NCBI GenBank assembly: GCA_947561585.1
Contig: CANNZV010002458.1
Coordinates: forward strand, 33,404 to 97,403
Direction: 5' to 3'
DNA length: 64,000 bases
From: Caprella mutica
Taxonomy: Eukaryota; Arthropoda; Malacostraca; Amphipoda; Caprellidae
The translations under genes and the position numbers were made by a program. The notes beneath the pieces are model-generated. The model made no database searches. It had not been told where the DNA came from and saw only the letters and a list, made by a program, of their open reading frames with translations. This document shows, one piece after another, positions 1 through 11,976 of the stretch. Every line of letters starts with the position of its first letter. Position 1 is the stretch's first letter.

Positions 1-2756
<2,756 letters not shown>

Positions 2757-2758
2757 TT

Positions 2759-2780
2759 ACACAAGGCCGTCGCCTTGTGT
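2759..2780 (-). promoter_or_regulatory. Stem-loop in the rplL-rpoB intergenic region (attenuator or processing site)
   Basis: A perfect 9-bp inverted repeat (ACACAAGGC / GCCTTGTGT) with a 4-nt loop lies between rplL and rpoB. There is no clear T-run after it on the minus strand. In Escherichia coli the same gap holds a partial terminator and an RNase III site that lower rpoB expression relative to rplL. An equivalent role here is inferred from position. Confidence 0.55.
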
Positions 2781-2805
2781 AACGTGTGTAAGATAGGGAG
2801 GAGAA

Positions 2806-3180
2806 TTATGCTAATTCTACAGTAGCTCCAGCACCTTCTAATTCAGCTTTTGCAGCTTCAGCGTCATCTTTAGAAACACCTTCTTTTACTTTAGCACCAG
2901 CTTCTTCAGCCATTGCTTTTGCTTCTTTTAATCCAAGACCAGTTAACGCTCTAATTACTTTAATTACGTTAATTTTCTTAGCTCCAGCATCTTTAATGAT
3001 AACATCAAACTCAGTTTGTTCTTCAGCAGCATCAGCAGCAGCTCCACCAGCAGCACCAGCTACAGCAACAGGCTGTGCAGATACTCCAAATTTTTCTTCG
3101 AATTCTTTTACTAATTCAGATAACTCTAATACAGATAAACCAGAGATGTATTCTAATACGTCTTCTTTAGAAATTGCCAT
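2806..3180 (-). CDS. rplL: 50S ribosomal protein L7/L12
   Basis: This is the multicopy stalk protein of the large subunit, which recruits translational GTPases. At 124 residues it has the family length. The N-terminal dimerisation helices cover residues 1-35, an Ala/Gly-rich hinge covers about 36-54, and a conserved C-terminal globular domain follows ([20 protein letters not shown] region). It follows rplJ by 55 bp in the same transcription unit, so L10 and L12 can assemble together. The apparent opposite-strand ORF is a shadow of the alanine-rich hinge. Confidence 0.98.
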   Translation of the reverse strand: MAISKEDVLEYISGLSVLELSELVKEFEEKFGVSAQPVAVAGAAGGAAADAAEEQTEFDVIIKDAGAKKINVIKVIRALTGLGLKEAKAMAEEAGAKVKEGVSKDDAEAAKAELEGAGATVELA

Positions 3181-3235
3181 TTCGTTATTCCTTAACTTTT
3201 TTATTTTATTTTATATTTATTAATTGCTTAATTTA

Positions 3236-3724
3236 TTAAGCAGCCTCTTCTTCTTTTTTCTTTGCAAGAGCATCAAGCCCAATAGTAAAGTTCTGAACTG
3301 GAGCCATCCAAGTAGCAGCAAGCATACCAAGAAGTTCATCTCTAGATGGTAATTTAGCGAATGCCATAACCGTAGCAAGGTCAGCGATCTCACCTTCAAT
3401 GATACCAGATTTAATTTCGAACTTATCTTTATTAGCAGTAGCGAACTTATCAGCAACTTTACAAGCAGAAATTTGATCTTCAGACCATAAGAAAATGTTA
3501 TTTCCAGTTAACTCGATATCACCAAGTTCTGCATTTTTAACAGAAACAGCAGCTAAAGTATTTTTAGCAACCTGAACTTTAACACCATTTTCTCTAGCAT
3601 CGATTCTTAAACCTTCTAATTCTTTGTGTGATACACCATTAAAATCACAAACTACGATAGCTTGAGACTCTTTGAATTCACCAGTTAAGAAATCAATTAT
3701 TTCTGATTTTTGTTGTTTAGTCAT
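3236..3724 (-). CDS. rplJ: 50S ribosomal protein L10
   Basis: L10 is the stalk base protein that binds 23S rRNA and anchors L7/L12 dimers. The protein has 162 residues, a typical length, with the N-terminal rRNA-binding domain (VVCDFNGVSHKELEGLR region) and a C-terminal helix for L12 attachment that ends in a lysine/glutamate-rich tail. The start has a good ribosome binding site (GGAGAT just upstream of ATG at 3724). It sits between rplA and rplL, with a 166-bp leader upstream that probably mediates autogenous control. Confidence 0.97.
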   Translation of the reverse strand: MTKQQKSEIIDFLTGEFKESQAIVVCDFNGVSHKELEGLRIDARENGVKVQVAKNTLAAVSVKNAELGDIELTGNNIFLWSEDQISACKVADKFATANKDKFEIKSGIIEGEIADLATVMAFAKLPSRDELLGMLAATWMAPVQNFTIGLDALAKKKEEEAA

Positions 3725-3890
3725 TTATTTATCTCCTTCCAAAACATCCAACTTCAGCAGGTTTTACAAGATACTGGAGTAGTATCTAACCGGCTATCTT
3801 CAGTTTTTAATGTAGTGCTTTGAATAACACTCAAAAATATTGATTTAATATCAACACTTTTGAATGTTTATATTAAATAAGGAAAATCCC
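3725..3890 (-). promoter_or_regulatory. Probable L10 leader, autoregulatory mRNA region
   Basis: The 166 bp between rplA and rplJ contain several hairpin-forming segments, including AGATACTAC / GTATCTT just ahead of the rplJ ribosome binding site. In many bacteria L10-L12 complex binds a structured leader at exactly this position to repress translation. The call rests on position and foldability. A covariance-model search (Rfam L10_leader) would confirm or reject it. Confidence 0.5.
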
Positions 3891-4589
3891 TTATTTAATA
3901 TCCATTAACTCACTTGTGTCCATTTTAATTGATGGAGACATTGTTAATGATACAGCTGCATTAGTAAAGTATCTACCTTTTGCAGATGCAGGTTTTGCTT
4001 TATTGATAGCAGAGATAAATGCTTCAATATTTTCTTTGATAGCTTCTGTTGAGAAAGAAATCTTTCCAACTGCTGCTTGCATGTTACCTTTTTTATCAAC
4101 TCTGTATGATACTTGTCCACCTTTAGCATCATTAACAGCTTTAGTAACGTCCATAGTTACTGTTCCAGTTTTAGGGTTAGGCATTAAACCTTTTGGTCCT
4201 AAGATTCTACCTAGTTTACCAACTAATCCCATACAATCAGGAGTTGCAATTAATACATCAAAATCAATGTTTCCAGCTTGAACAGATTCTACTAAATCGT
4301 CGTTACCAACAATATCAGCACCTGCAGCTTTTGCTTCATCAACTTTTGCACCCTTAGCGAATACTGCAACTCTAACAGTTTTACCAGTACCATTAGGAAG
4401 TACAACCGCACCTCTAATCATTTGGTCAGCATGTCTTGGATCTACATTTAAGTTTAATGCAACTTCAACTGATTCATCAAATTTAGCAGATTTTAATTCT
4501 TTTAATAAGTCACAAGCTTCTGCTAAAGCATAGTTTTTTTCTTCAATTTTTTCTGATAATGATTTATATCTTTTTGAAATTTTTGCCAT
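3891..4589 (-). CDS. rplA: 50S ribosomal protein L1
   Basis: L1 forms the mobile L1 stalk, assists E-site tRNA release and often represses its own operon. At 232 residues it matches the family length. The conserved signature around [18 protein letters not shown] is intact, as is the N-terminal [20 protein letters not shown] region. It follows rplK by 75 bp on the same strand, forming the usual L11 operon, and the 166-bp leader of rplJ comes next. Nothing unusual is seen. Confidence 0.98.
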   Translation of the reverse strand: MAKISKRYKSLSEKIEEKNYALAEACDLLKELKSAKFDESVEVALNLNVDPRHADQMIRGAVVLPNGTGKTVRVAVFAKGAKVDEAKAAGADIVGNDDLVESVQAGNIDFDVLIATPDCMGLVGKLGRILGPKGLMPNPKTGTVTMDVTKAVNDAKGGQVSYRVDKKGNMQAAVGKISFSTEAIKENIEAFISAINKAKPASAKGRYFTNAAVSLTMSPSIKMDTSELMDIK

Positions 4590-4664
4590 TTTATTCTCCG
4601 CAATATTTTATTTTGCTACCGCCTTTTTAAGTCCGGTGGTAAGACTCTTTAAAGAAACTAAAGC

Positions 4665-5090
4665 TTATGCTTCAGTTTCAATACCCATAGATCTAGCTGA
4701 ACCTGCAACAATTTTAGCTGCTTGTTCTCTATCGTTTGTATTTAAATCAGCGATTTTCATATCAACGATTTCTAAAACTTGCTCTTTAGTTAACTTTGCA
4801 ATTTTGTTTTTTAAAGGGTTATCAGAACCTTTTTTAACACCAGAAACTTTTTTAATTAAGTCTGTCATTGGTGGTTGCTTAGTTACAAATGTGAAACTTT
4901 TATCTGAATAAACAGTGATTTCAACAGGAATGTTAAATCCACTTTTATCTTTTGTCTTTTCATTGAATGCTTTACAGAATTCCATGATGTTAATACCTCT
5001 TTGACCTAATGCAGGTCCAACTGGTGGTGATGGGTTTGCTGCACCAGCAGGTATTTGTAATTTAAGTGTACCTTCTACTTTTTTAGCCAT
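4665..5090 (-). CDS. rplK: 50S ribosomal protein L11
   Basis: L11 binds the GTPase-associated centre of 23S rRNA and is involved in the stringent response through RelA/SpoT sensing. The 141-residue protein has the proline-rich N-terminal domain ([19 protein letters not shown]) and the C-terminal rRNA-binding domain that ends near SARSMGIE. It lies 98 bp downstream of nusG and 75 bp upstream of rplA, in the classic secE-nusG-rplK-rplA order. Confidence 0.98.
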   Translation of the reverse strand: MAKKVEGTLKLQIPAGAANPSPPVGPALGQRGINIMEFCKAFNEKTKDKSGFNIPVEITVYSDKSFTFVTKQPPMTDLIKKVSGVKKGSDNPLKNKIAKLTKEQVLEIVDMKIADLNTNDREQAAKIVAGSARSMGIETEA

Positions 5091-5188
5091 GCTATTCCTT
5101 TTTAAAAATTGATTATAATGTATTTAGGCATTAGGCAAGAAAACTATTAAAGAAGCTAGTTTTTTTGCCTAATGCCTAATAAATTATA

Positions 5189-5716
5189 TTATGCTACTCT
5201 TTCTACTTGTGTATAAGAGATTTCAACGGGTGTATTTCTTCCAAATATTGAAACATTAAGTTTTAAAATTCCAGAAGCCATATCAAAGTCTTCTACTATA
5301 CCATTAAAGTTAGCAAATGGACCTTCATTAATTCTTACAATTTCACCTTCATCAAAAGAAACTTTTGGTTTAGCAGCAGCTCTATTTTGAACTTTTTCTA
5401 AAATCATATTAATATCTTTATCAGATAAAGGAGTAGGTTTTTTTGATTCACCAATAAACCTTCCAACTCTAGGCATTGATTGAATTCTATGCCATAATGC
5501 AGTGTCTAAATCAATTTTAGCAAATGCATATGCAGGATAAAGTGGTCTTTCAACTATATTTTTTTTACCTTTTTTGATTTCTATCAAATCTTCTGTAGGT
5601 ACTAAAACTTCAGCAATTCTACCATCATTCATCTCTTCAGATAATTGTTCTAATGCTCTTTTTACAGATAACTCACTCCCTGAGTAAGTTTGTATTGCAT
5701 ACCACTTTTGTGCCAT
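5189..5716 (-). CDS. nusG: Transcription termination/antitermination protein NusG
   Basis: NusG is an RNA polymerase-associated elongation factor that links transcription to translation or Rho. The 175-residue protein has the NGN domain at residues 1-105 (start QKWYAIQTYSGSE, then RPLYPAYAFAKI) and a C-terminal KOW domain at about 122-175 (EGEIVRINEGPFANFNGIVE). There is no inserted domain. It starts 12 bp downstream of secE, as is usual for this pair. Confidence 0.98.
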   Translation of the reverse strand: MAQKWYAIQTYSGSELSVKRALEQLSEEMNDGRIAEVLVPTEDLIEIKKGKKNIVERPLYPAYAFAKIDLDTALWHRIQSMPRVGRFIGESKKPTPLSDKDINMILEKVQNRAAAKPKVSFDEGEIVRINEGPFANFNGIVEDFDMASGILKLNVSIFGRNTPVEISYTQVERVA

Positions 5717-5728
5717 ATTCTATTATCC

Positions 5729-5911
5729 TTAATTCATTATTGATGATAAGCTTAAAGACATAACTGTGTCAATTAATGCTAAAAATAGTGAAATTACAGT
5801 TACTACAATAAATACAGATAAATATGCAGATCTAATTTGCTCTTTAATAGGAAATATAACTTTTGAAAGTTCTTCTTTTGCATTCTTGTAATAGTTTTTT
5901 AATTTGTTCAC
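5729..5911 (-). CDS. secE: Preprotein translocase subunit SecE
   Basis: SecE is the small clamp subunit of the SecYEG channel. The protein has 60 residues with an amphipathic N-terminal helix (residues 1-25, including YKNAKEELSKVIFP) and one C-terminal membrane helix (about 30-55). This is the short single-span form found in most bacteria outside the enteric group. It lies between tRNA-Trp and nusG, the expected location. Confidence 0.95.
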   Translation of the reverse strand: MNKLKNYYKNAKEELSKVIFPIKEQIRSAYLSVFIVVTVISLFLALIDTVMSLSLSSIMN

Positions 5912-5988
5912 AATTGACTCCAGATTTGATGATAATAAGCTTGTAAATTCTTTTAAAAGGAGTCTAAACTTCTTTTAAAAAAATTTAA

Positions 5989-6064
5989 TGGCAGGCCAGG
6001 AGGGACTCGAACCCACAACCGTCGGATTTGGAATCCGGCGCTCTACCATTGGAGCTACTGACCT
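5989..6064 (-). tRNA. tRNA-Trp (CCA anticodon)
   Basis: The 76-nt cloverleaf has a 7-bp acceptor stem (AGGTCAG / CTGGCCT), an anticodon loop reading CCA, the T-loop GTTCGAGTC and an encoded 3' CCA. It lies between rpmG and secE, a conserved location for tRNA-Trp in many proteobacteria. Confidence 0.97.
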
Positions 6065-6069
6065 GTAAG

Positions 6070-6093
6070 TCAAGGCTTGTTTCCAAGCCTTGA
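6070..6093 (-). other. Perfect stem-loop between rpmG and tRNA-Trp
   Basis: A 10-bp perfect inverted repeat (TCAAGGCTTG / CAAGCCTTGA) with a 4-nt loop lies just upstream of the tRNA-Trp 5' end. No T-run follows on the minus strand, so it looks more like an mRNA-end or tRNA-processing signal than a complete terminator. Confidence 0.5.
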
Positions 6094-6102
6094 TATAAAG
6101 TC

Positions 6103-6273
6103 TTACGACTTAAGTTTTATTTCTTTGTGTAAAGTGTGTTTTTTTAATCTAGGACTATATTTCTTAGTCTCAAACTTTTCAGTATGAGTCTTAGGATTTT
6201 TTGTCGTTGTGTAGTTAATATCACCACATTCTTGACATTTTAGTCCGATTTTGATTCTAACTCCGTTTGCCAT
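6103..6273 (-). CDS. rpmG: 50S ribosomal protein L33
   Basis: L33 is a small protein of the large ribosomal subunit. ATG at 6273 opens a 56-residue frame (start [20 protein letters not shown], end [11 protein letters not shown]), the normal L33 length. One zinc-ligand pair, CQEC, is present, but the second pair of the zinc-binding form is absent: the position reads [11 protein letters not shown]. It is therefore a half-lost zinc ribbon. The gene sits 9 bp downstream of tuf and upstream of tRNA-Trp. It is too short for most ORF listings. Confidence 0.95.
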   Translation of the reverse strand: MANGVRIKIGLKCQECGDINYTTTKNPKTHTEKFETKKYSPRLKKHTLHKEIKLKS

Positions 6274-6282
6274 TAATCAACC

Positions 6283-7491
6283 TTACTCGATGATTTCAGC
6301 AACAACACCAGCACCAACAGTTCTACCACCTTCTCTAATAGCGAACTTAGTTCCCTTATCAAGAGCAATTGGAGCAACAAGTGTAACAGTCATTTCTACA
6401 TTATCACCTGGCATAACCATTTCAGTACCTTCTGGTAAAGCACAAGAACCAGTTACGTCTGTTGTTCTTACATAGAATTGTGGTCTGTATCCTGAGAAGA
6501 ATGGAGTGTGTCTACCACCTTCCTCTTTAGATAAGATATATACCTCACCTTTAAATACAGTATGTGGAGTAATAGATCCTGGCTTAACAAGAACTTGTCC
6601 TCTTTGTACGTCTTCTTTTTTGATACCTCTTAAAAGAATACCTGCATTATCACCAGCTTCAGCGTAATCCATTTCTTTTCTGAACATTTCAATACCAGTA
6701 ACTGTAGTAGTTTGAGTATCTTTTAATCCAACGATTTCAATAGTATCACCTAATTTAACAGTACCTTGGTTAATAGCACCAGTTACAACTGTACCTCTAC
6801 CTGCAATTGAGAATACATCTTCAACAGGCATTAAGTAATCTTTTTCAGTTGATCTTTCTGGAGTTGGAATGTAAGCATCAACTTCAGCCATTAAGTTATA
6901 AATCTTTTCAGACCATTCACCTGATTGACCAGCTTTAGCTTCTTCTAACGCTTGGAATGCAGAACCTGCAACGATAGGAGTATCATCACCTGGGAAGTCA
7001 TACTCAGAAAGTAATTCTCTTACTTCCATTTCAACTAATTCTAACATTTCTTCTTTATCTTCGTCATCTAATTGATCTTCTTTATTTAAGAATACAACGA
7101 TGTATGGAACACCTACTTGCTTAGATAATAAGATATGCTCTCTAGTTTGAGCCATTGGTCCATCAGTTGAAGCAATAACTAAAATAGCACCATCCATTTG
7201 TGCAGCACCAGTAATCATGTTCTTAACATAATCGGCGTGACCTGGACAATCTACGTGAGCGTAGTGTCTAGTTTCAGTTTCATACTCAACGTGAGAAGTA
7301 GCAATAGTAATTCCTCTTTCTCTTTCCTCTGGAGCATTATCAATTTGATCATAATCCATTGTAGCTTGACCATTCTTAAGCCCTAAACACATAGTGATAG
7401 CTGCTGTTAATGTAGTTTTACCGTGGTCAACGTGACCAATAGTACCGATATTTACGTGCGGTTTCGATCTTTCGAATTTTTCTTTTGCCAT
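6283..7491 (-). CDS. tuf: Elongation factor Tu
   Basis: EF-Tu is the GTPase that delivers aminoacyl-tRNA to the ribosome. The 402-residue protein has the P-loop GHVDHGKT (residues 19-26), the switch-II DCPGH, the NKED specificity motif and beta-barrel domains 2 and 3 ending [21 protein letters not shown]. It lies downstream of four tRNA genes and upstream of rpmG, tRNA-Trp and secE, the same tufB context as in E. coli. This is the only tuf copy in the window. Confidence 0.99.
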   Translation of the reverse strand: MAKEKFERSKPHVNIGTIGHVDHGKTTLTAAITMCLGLKNGQATMDYDQIDNAPEERERGITIATSHVEYETETRHYAHVDCPGHADYVKNMITGAAQMDGAILVIASTDGPMAQTREHILLSKQVGVPYIVVFLNKEDQLDDEDKEEMLELVEMEVRELLSEYDFPGDDTPIVAGSAFQALEEAKAGQSGEWSEKIYNLMAEVDAYIPTPERSTEKDYLMPVEDVFSIAGRGTVVTGAINQGTVKLGDTIEIVGLKDTQTTTVTGIEMFRKEMDYAEAGDNAGILLRGIKKEDVQRGQVLVKPGSITPHTVFKGEVYILSKEEGGRHTPFFSGYRPQFYVRTTDVTGSCALPEGTEMVMPGDNVEMTVTLVAPIALDKGTKFAIREGGRTVGAGVVAEIIE

Positions 7492-7521
7492 AAAATTCCC
7501 CTTCTAAATTTGTGGTTATAG

Positions 7522-7563
7522 CCCTCTGAGTAGATAAGCCCATTAGCTTCTCTATTCAGAGGG
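7522..7563 (-). promoter_or_regulatory. Long stem-loop in the tuf 5' leader
   Basis: Two 18-nt arms (beginning CCCTCTGA and ending TCAGAGGG) pair with only two imperfect positions around a 6-nt loop, about 30 bp upstream of the tuf start. The position suggests an mRNA leader structure or a tRNA-tuf processing signal. No known riboswitch family was recognised. Confidence 0.45.
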
Positions 7564-7697
7564 GATTACTATTATTTGTTTTGTGACGTGTATTATATTT
7601 AAAAAATACTAAAAATTAACTTTAATGGGAGTGTTTTATATATAGAGTTATAAAAAAATGTGCTTATAACTCAGCTCCCAGTAAACAATAAAATAAA

Positions 7698-7774
7698 TGG
7701 AGCGGGAGACGAGACTCGAACTCGCGACAATCTGCTTGGAAGGCAGAGGCTCTAGCCAACTGAGCTACTCCCGC
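7698..7774 (-). tRNA. tRNA-Gly (UCC anticodon)
   Basis: The 77-nt cloverleaf has the acceptor GCGGGAG / CTCCCGC, the anticodon loop CTTCCAA (anticodon UCC), the T-loop GTTCGAGTC and an encoded CCA. It is the last of the four tRNAs preceding tuf. Confidence 0.97.
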
Positions 7775-7784
7775 ATCATTTAAG

Positions 7785-7869
7785 TGGTGGTGAGGGAAGG
7801 ATTCGAACCTTCGAAGCCGTAGGCGGCGGATTTACAATCCGCAGGATTTGACCACTCTCCAACCTCACC
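7785..7869 (-). tRNA. tRNA-Tyr (GUA anticodon)
   Basis: This is an 85-nt class II tRNA with a long variable arm. The acceptor is GGTGAGG / CCTCACC, the anticodon is GTA in the stem-loop CGGATTGTAAATCCG, and CCA is encoded. It lies between tRNA-Thr and tRNA-Gly. Confidence 0.97.
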
Positions 7870-7935
7870 GAAAAAAAATTATTGTTCTGGTCAAGCGCTG
7901 GTCTTCTAGACTTACGCACGACAATTATTAAAAAA

Positions 7936-8012
7936 TGGAGCTGGTGAAGGGACTTGAACCCCCGACCTGCTGATTACAAATCAGCTGCTCTAGCCAACTG
8001 AGCTACACCAGC
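7936..8012 (-). tRNA. tRNA-Thr (UGU anticodon)
   Basis: The 77-nt cloverleaf has the acceptor GCTGGTG / CACCAGC, an anticodon loop containing TGT and an encoded CCA. It is the second tRNA of the cluster upstream of tuf. Confidence 0.97.
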
Positions 8013-8027
8013 GCCAATGAATTTGAA

Positions 8028-8103
8028 TGGTGGTTCGAGGCAGAATCGAACTGCCGACACAAGGATTTTCAATCCTTTGCTCTACCGACTGAGCTATCGA
8101 ACC
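8028..8103 (-). tRNA. tRNA-Phe (GAA anticodon)
   Basis: The 76-nt cloverleaf has the acceptor GGTTCGA / TCGAACC, the anticodon GAA in AGGATTGAAAATCCT and an encoded CCA. It is the first tRNA of the Phe-Thr-Tyr-Gly cluster and begins 36 bp after the murD stop. Confidence 0.97.
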
Positions 8104-8139
8104 CTTTCAAATTGGAGTGAAAGTATACACATTAGTTTA

Positions 8140-9315
8140 TTAATTTTCCCTTAAAGTGAAAACCAATCTTTTAAATTCTTCTCCTCTTTGTTTGTATGAG
8201 TTAAATTGATCCAAAGAAGCAGCCGATGGAGACAGCATTGCAAGGCTTTTTTGATTATGTGATTTATCTATTAATTTTACTGCATTTTCTAAAAATTTAC
8301 ATTCATACACAGTTAAGTTATACTCATTTGATAAAGAAACTAGCTTATTTGTATTACTTCCTATTGCATAAATTCTTATATTATACTCTTTAATATGCTC
8401 AAAAAGTGGTTTTAAGTCTGCACCTTTATCATCTCCACCTAAAACTAGATGAATTTTTTCTTCTTTATAAGATATAAGAGCATTTATAGTTGCATCAACA
8501 TTTGTAGCTTTACTATCATCTATCCATAATCTATTTTGATTATCTTTAAACTCTTCTACTTTATGTTTATCGACAATATATGAATTTATATTTTCATAAT
8601 CAATTACATCAAAAAGAATCTTCTTAGAACATAATGCCAATAAAGCATCTAATAAAAATGGTTCTTTAAATTTTATCTTTGATTTATCAATATTAAATTT
8701 ATCACATAAGTCATCACTATTTTTATATGTAATCAATTTAGCATCAGTTTTTATATATGAGTACTCTTCTGGAATTATTGCTATTTCACCCTCATCCATC
8801 ATTGATATTGGTTTTAATTTAGCATTTTTGTACTCTTCATATGAACCATGCCATGAAATATGATCCTCTGATATAGGAAGAAGTAAATATAAATTTGGTT
8901 TTGCTTTATTCGTATAATGAAAAGTAAAAGAAGATGTCTCTAAAATCCATATAGCACTATTAAGTGGAAGTTTTGATATTGAAGTACCTATATTACCTCC
9001 ACATACACTATTTTTTTCTTCAAGTATATGTTGACACATTTGTGTTGTAGTTGTTTTTCCATTTGTTCCACTTATCCAAATAGAAAGGGGCATACTCTCA
9101 CAAAATAAATCATAATCACTTATAATATTTTTAGAGTTTTTAACCATTTCACGATGAGGAGGAATACCTGGACTTACAACTGTTAATTCACTACTTTGTT
9201 TATCATAATGATGAAAATCACTTTCATCATATAATAAAGCATTTGGGAACTTTTCTTTAATTGCTTGGGCTGTTAAGCCCTTACCTAATACTCTTATTTC
9301 TTTTTGATAATCCAT
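8140..9315 (-). CDS. murD: UDP-N-acetylmuramoylalanine--D-glutamate ligase
   Basis: MurD is the cytoplasmic ligase that adds D-glutamate to UDP-MurNAc-L-Ala in peptidoglycan synthesis, using ATP. The 391-residue protein has an N-terminal UDP-binding part (VLGKGLTAQAIKEKF), the Mur-ligase P-loop GTNGKTTTT near residue 83, the WILETSSF motif and the C-terminal domain with LGGDDKGADL and MLSPSAASLDQF. It is shorter than E. coli MurD (438) but of normal length for Campylobacterota. It follows mraY by 3 bp, so the two are translated as a pair. Confidence 0.95.
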   Translation of the reverse strand: MDYQKEIRVLGKGLTAQAIKEKFPNALLYDESDFHHYDKQSSELTVVSPGIPPHREMVKNSKNIISDYDLFCESMPLSIWISGTNGKTTTTQMCQHILEEKNSVCGGNIGTSISKLPLNSAIWILETSSFTFHYTNKAKPNLYLLLPISEDHISWHGSYEEYKNAKLKPISMMDEGEIAIIPEEYSYIKTDAKLITYKNSDDLCDKFNIDKSKIKFKEPFLLDALLALCSKKILFDVIDYENINSYIVDKHKVEEFKDNQNRLWIDDSKATNVDATINALISYKEEKIHLVLGGDDKGADLKPLFEHIKEYNIRIYAIGSNTNKLVSLSNEYNLTVYECKFLENAVKLIDKSHNQKSLAMLSPSAASLDQFNSYKQRGEEFKRLVFTLREN

Positions 9316-9318
9316 GTT

Positions 9319-10380
9319 CTACCTAATTTTTAAACTCATTAATGCAAAAAGATTTGTCATAAAGGATATAATCCAAAACCTGACAATAATTTTATTCTCT
9401 TTCCATCCTTTTTCCTCAAAGTGATGATGAATAGGTGCCATTAGAAAAACTCTTTTTTGTCTTAACTTATATGACCCAACTTGTAAAATTACTGAAACAG
9501 TTTCTAGAACAAAGATAAATCCTATTATTAATAGAAGTATTTCTGATTTAGCAACTATTGCCATATATCCCATAAATGCTCCAATAGGAAGAGAACCACT
9601 ATCGCCCATGAATACTTGTGCAGGATGAGAGTTAAACCATAAGAATGCTATTAGAGCCCCTGAAATTGCTGCACCCATTACAGCTAATTCACCTGCTATT
9701 TGAATATTTGGAAGGAGTAAATAGCCTGCAATTATAGCATGACCTGTTACATATACTAAAACAGATAGTGTAAAAAATGCCATAATAGAAGGAACTGTAG
9801 CTAAACCATCTAATCCATCTGTTAAATTAACAGCATTAGAAGTAGCAACTAATACCAATACCCAAAAGCCTAATGAAAATAGACCCATATCAAATAAAGG
9901 AAGCTTATAAAATGGCGTATACAAAGTAGTAGTATGCTCATAAAAATATAAAACAAGTATTACTACCATTGCACTTAATATTTGAAGTAATAGTTTACCT
10001 TTCGCACTTAATCCTGCATCATTTTTGTCATTTGATATTTTTGAATAATCGTCTTGAATACCAATAAGAGAAAATAAAGCAATTGTTAGAAGTCCACCAA
10101 CAATATAAAAATTATTCAATTTAGCTGTTAATACAGTTGCTACAATAGTAGCAATTATAAATACTACACCACCCATTGTAGGAGTTCCTACTTTCACTTT
10201 ATGTGAATCAGGTGCTAAATCATAAATAGGTTGAGATGCTTTTTTGGATTTTGCCCAAGCGATAAATTTAGGCATTAAATACATTGTAAGCAAAAAAGCA
10301 ATAAAAAAACTAATACCAGCTCTTACTGATATATATTGAAAGATATTAATATCTAGGTGTCTGTAAAACCAATAAAACAA
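9319..10380 (-). CDS. mraY: Phospho-N-acetylmuramoyl-pentapeptide transferase
   Basis: MraY is the integral membrane enzyme that makes lipid I from UDP-MurNAc-pentapeptide and undecaprenyl phosphate. The protein has 353 residues with about ten hydrophobic spans. Catalytic motifs are present: [25 protein letters not shown] and APIHHHFE. It heads the mraY-murD pair on the minus strand and is divergent from gpmI, with a 114-bp shared promoter region. Confidence 0.97.
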   Translation of the reverse strand: MFYWFYRHLDINIFQYISVRAGISFFIAFLLTMYLMPKFIAWAKSKKASQPIYDLAPDSHKVKVGTPTMGGVVFIIATIVATVLTAKLNNFYIVGGLLTIALFSLIGIQDDYSKISNDKNDAGLSAKGKLLLQILSAMVVILVLYFYEHTTTLYTPFYKLPLFDMGLFSLGFWVLVLVATSNAVNLTDGLDGLATVPSIMAFFTLSVLVYVTGHAIIAGYLLLPNIQIAGELAVMGAAISGALIAFLWFNSHPAQVFMGDSGSLPIGAFMGYMAIVAKSEILLLIIGFIFVLETVSVILQVGSYKLRQKRVFLMAPIHHHFEEKGWKENKIIVRFWIISFMTNLFALMSLKIR

Positions 10381-10494
10381 TTTAAACCTTCATTTTGTAT
10401 TAAAATAGATGATATGTTTTCAGCAAACATATTCCTATATTTTGATATAATCCATGCGATTATATTATATTATAGTTTTTAAAAGGTTTAAACA

Positions 10495-11970
10495 ATGGCA
10501 AATAAGACAATTCTAGTAATTACTGATGGTATTGGTCATAATGATTCTAATGACTTTAATGCTTTCTCGAATGCAAATACTCCTACTTATGATTATTTAT
10601 TTGAAAATACACCATTTTCGTATATTCATACATATGGTAAACACGTAGGTTTACCTGATGGACAAATGGGAAATTCAGAAGTTGGACATATGACAATTGG
10701 TAGTGGTAGAACTTTATATCAAGATTTAGTAAAAATCAATATTGCATTAGAAGAGAATACTTTAAAAGATAATAGTGTATTAAAAGATACATTAGATAAA
10801 TCAAATGATATACATTTAGTAGGACTTTTAAGTGATGGCGGAGTTCACTCTCATATTGAACATATTATAGGCATGGCAAAAATTGCTAAGACAAATGGCA
10901 AAAAAGTATTTATCCATATGATTACAGATGGAAGAGATGTAGCACCTGATTGTGCTAATAAATATGTACAACAAATCATTCATATTTGTGATGAAGATAT
11001 TTCTATTGCAACAATTGCAGGAAGATACTATTCTATGGATAGAGACCAAAGATGGGATAGAGTTCAAAAAGGTCATGATGCAATTGCTCTTGGTTTACCA
11101 AAAACAAATAAATCTCCTACTGATTATGTAAATGATTCATATAATGAAGATGTTTATGATGAGTTTTTAATTCCATGTGCTTTTGAAGGATATAATGGTT
11201 TAAAAGAGAATGATGGAATTATCTTCTGTAACTTTAGAAGTGATAGAATGAGAGAATTATCATCTGCACTTGGTGATGAAAACTTTTCAGCCTTTCCAAG
11301 ATTTGCAAATAAATTAAATCTTGCAACAATGACTCAATATGACAAAAACCTACCCTTACCTGTATTATTTCCAAAAGATGCTCCAAAAAATACTTTAGCA
11401 GAGGTAATATCAAATGCAGGATTAAAGCAAGTTCATACAGCAGAAACAGAAAAGTATGCACATGTTACATTCTTCTTTAATGGTGGAGTTGAAGAACCTT
11501 TATTAAATGAAAGTAGAGTTTTAATACCTTCTCCAAGTGTTGCTACTTACGATTTACAACCTGAAATGAGTGCTCCACAAGTGGGTGATACAGTTAGAAA
11601 AGCAATGGATGAAGATACAGACTTTATTGTTGTAAACTTTGCAAATGGCGATATGGTTGGACATACAGGTGTTTATGAAGCAGGGATAAAAGCTGTTGAA
11701 GCAGTAGATAAAGAGCTAGGTCTTATTTTAGAAAAAGCAAAACAAAAAGATTACAATCTTGTATTAACATCAGATCATGGTAACTGTGAAATGATGAGGG
11801 ACAAGGACGGAAATACCTTAACAAACCATACAGTTGGAGATGTTTTCTGTTTTGTTGTTGCAAACGATGTAAAAGAAGTAAAAAATGGTAGTTTAAATAA
11901 TATAGCACCAACTGTTTTAAAACTTATGAATTTAGAAATTCCTGAAGAAATGGATGAGGCATTAATCTAA
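10495..11970 (+). CDS. gpmI: 2,3-bisphosphoglycerate-independent phosphoglycerate mutase
   Basis: This enzyme interconverts 3- and 2-phosphoglycerate in glycolysis/gluconeogenesis using two Mn ions. The 491-residue protein begins with the metal-binding LVITDGIGH segment, has the phosphoserine nucleophile S61 in MGNSEVGH, then SDGGVHSH and DGRDVAP, and closes with SDHGNCE and NHTVGDV. AAAAGG lies 8 bp upstream of the ATG. It is the first gene of a run with the ABC ATPase (6-bp gap) and the penicillin-binding protein. Confidence 0.97.
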   Translation: MANKTILVITDGIGHNDSNDFNAFSNANTPTYDYLFENTPFSYIHTYGKHVGLPDGQMGNSEVGHMTIGSGRTLYQDLVKINIALEENTLKDNSVLKDTLDKSNDIHLVGLLSDGGVHSHIEHIIGMAKIAKTNGKKVFIHMITDGRDVAPDCANKYVQQIIHICDEDISIATIAGRYYSMDRDQRWDRVQKGHDAIALGLPKTNKSPTDYVNDSYNEDVYDEFLIPCAFEGYNGLKENDGIIFCNFRSDRMRELSSALGDENFSAFPRFANKLNLATMTQYDKNLPLPVLFPKDAPKNTLAEVISNAGLKQVHTAETEKYAHVTFFFNGGVEEPLLNESRVLIPSPSVATYDLQPEMSAPQVGDTVRKAMDEDTDFIVVNFANGDMVGHTGVYEAGIKAVEAVDKELGLILEKAKQKDYNLVLTSDHGNCEMMRDKDGNTLTNHTVGDVFCFVVANDVKEVKNGSLNNIAPTVLKLMNLEIPEEMDEALI

Positions 11971-11976
11971 TTTACT

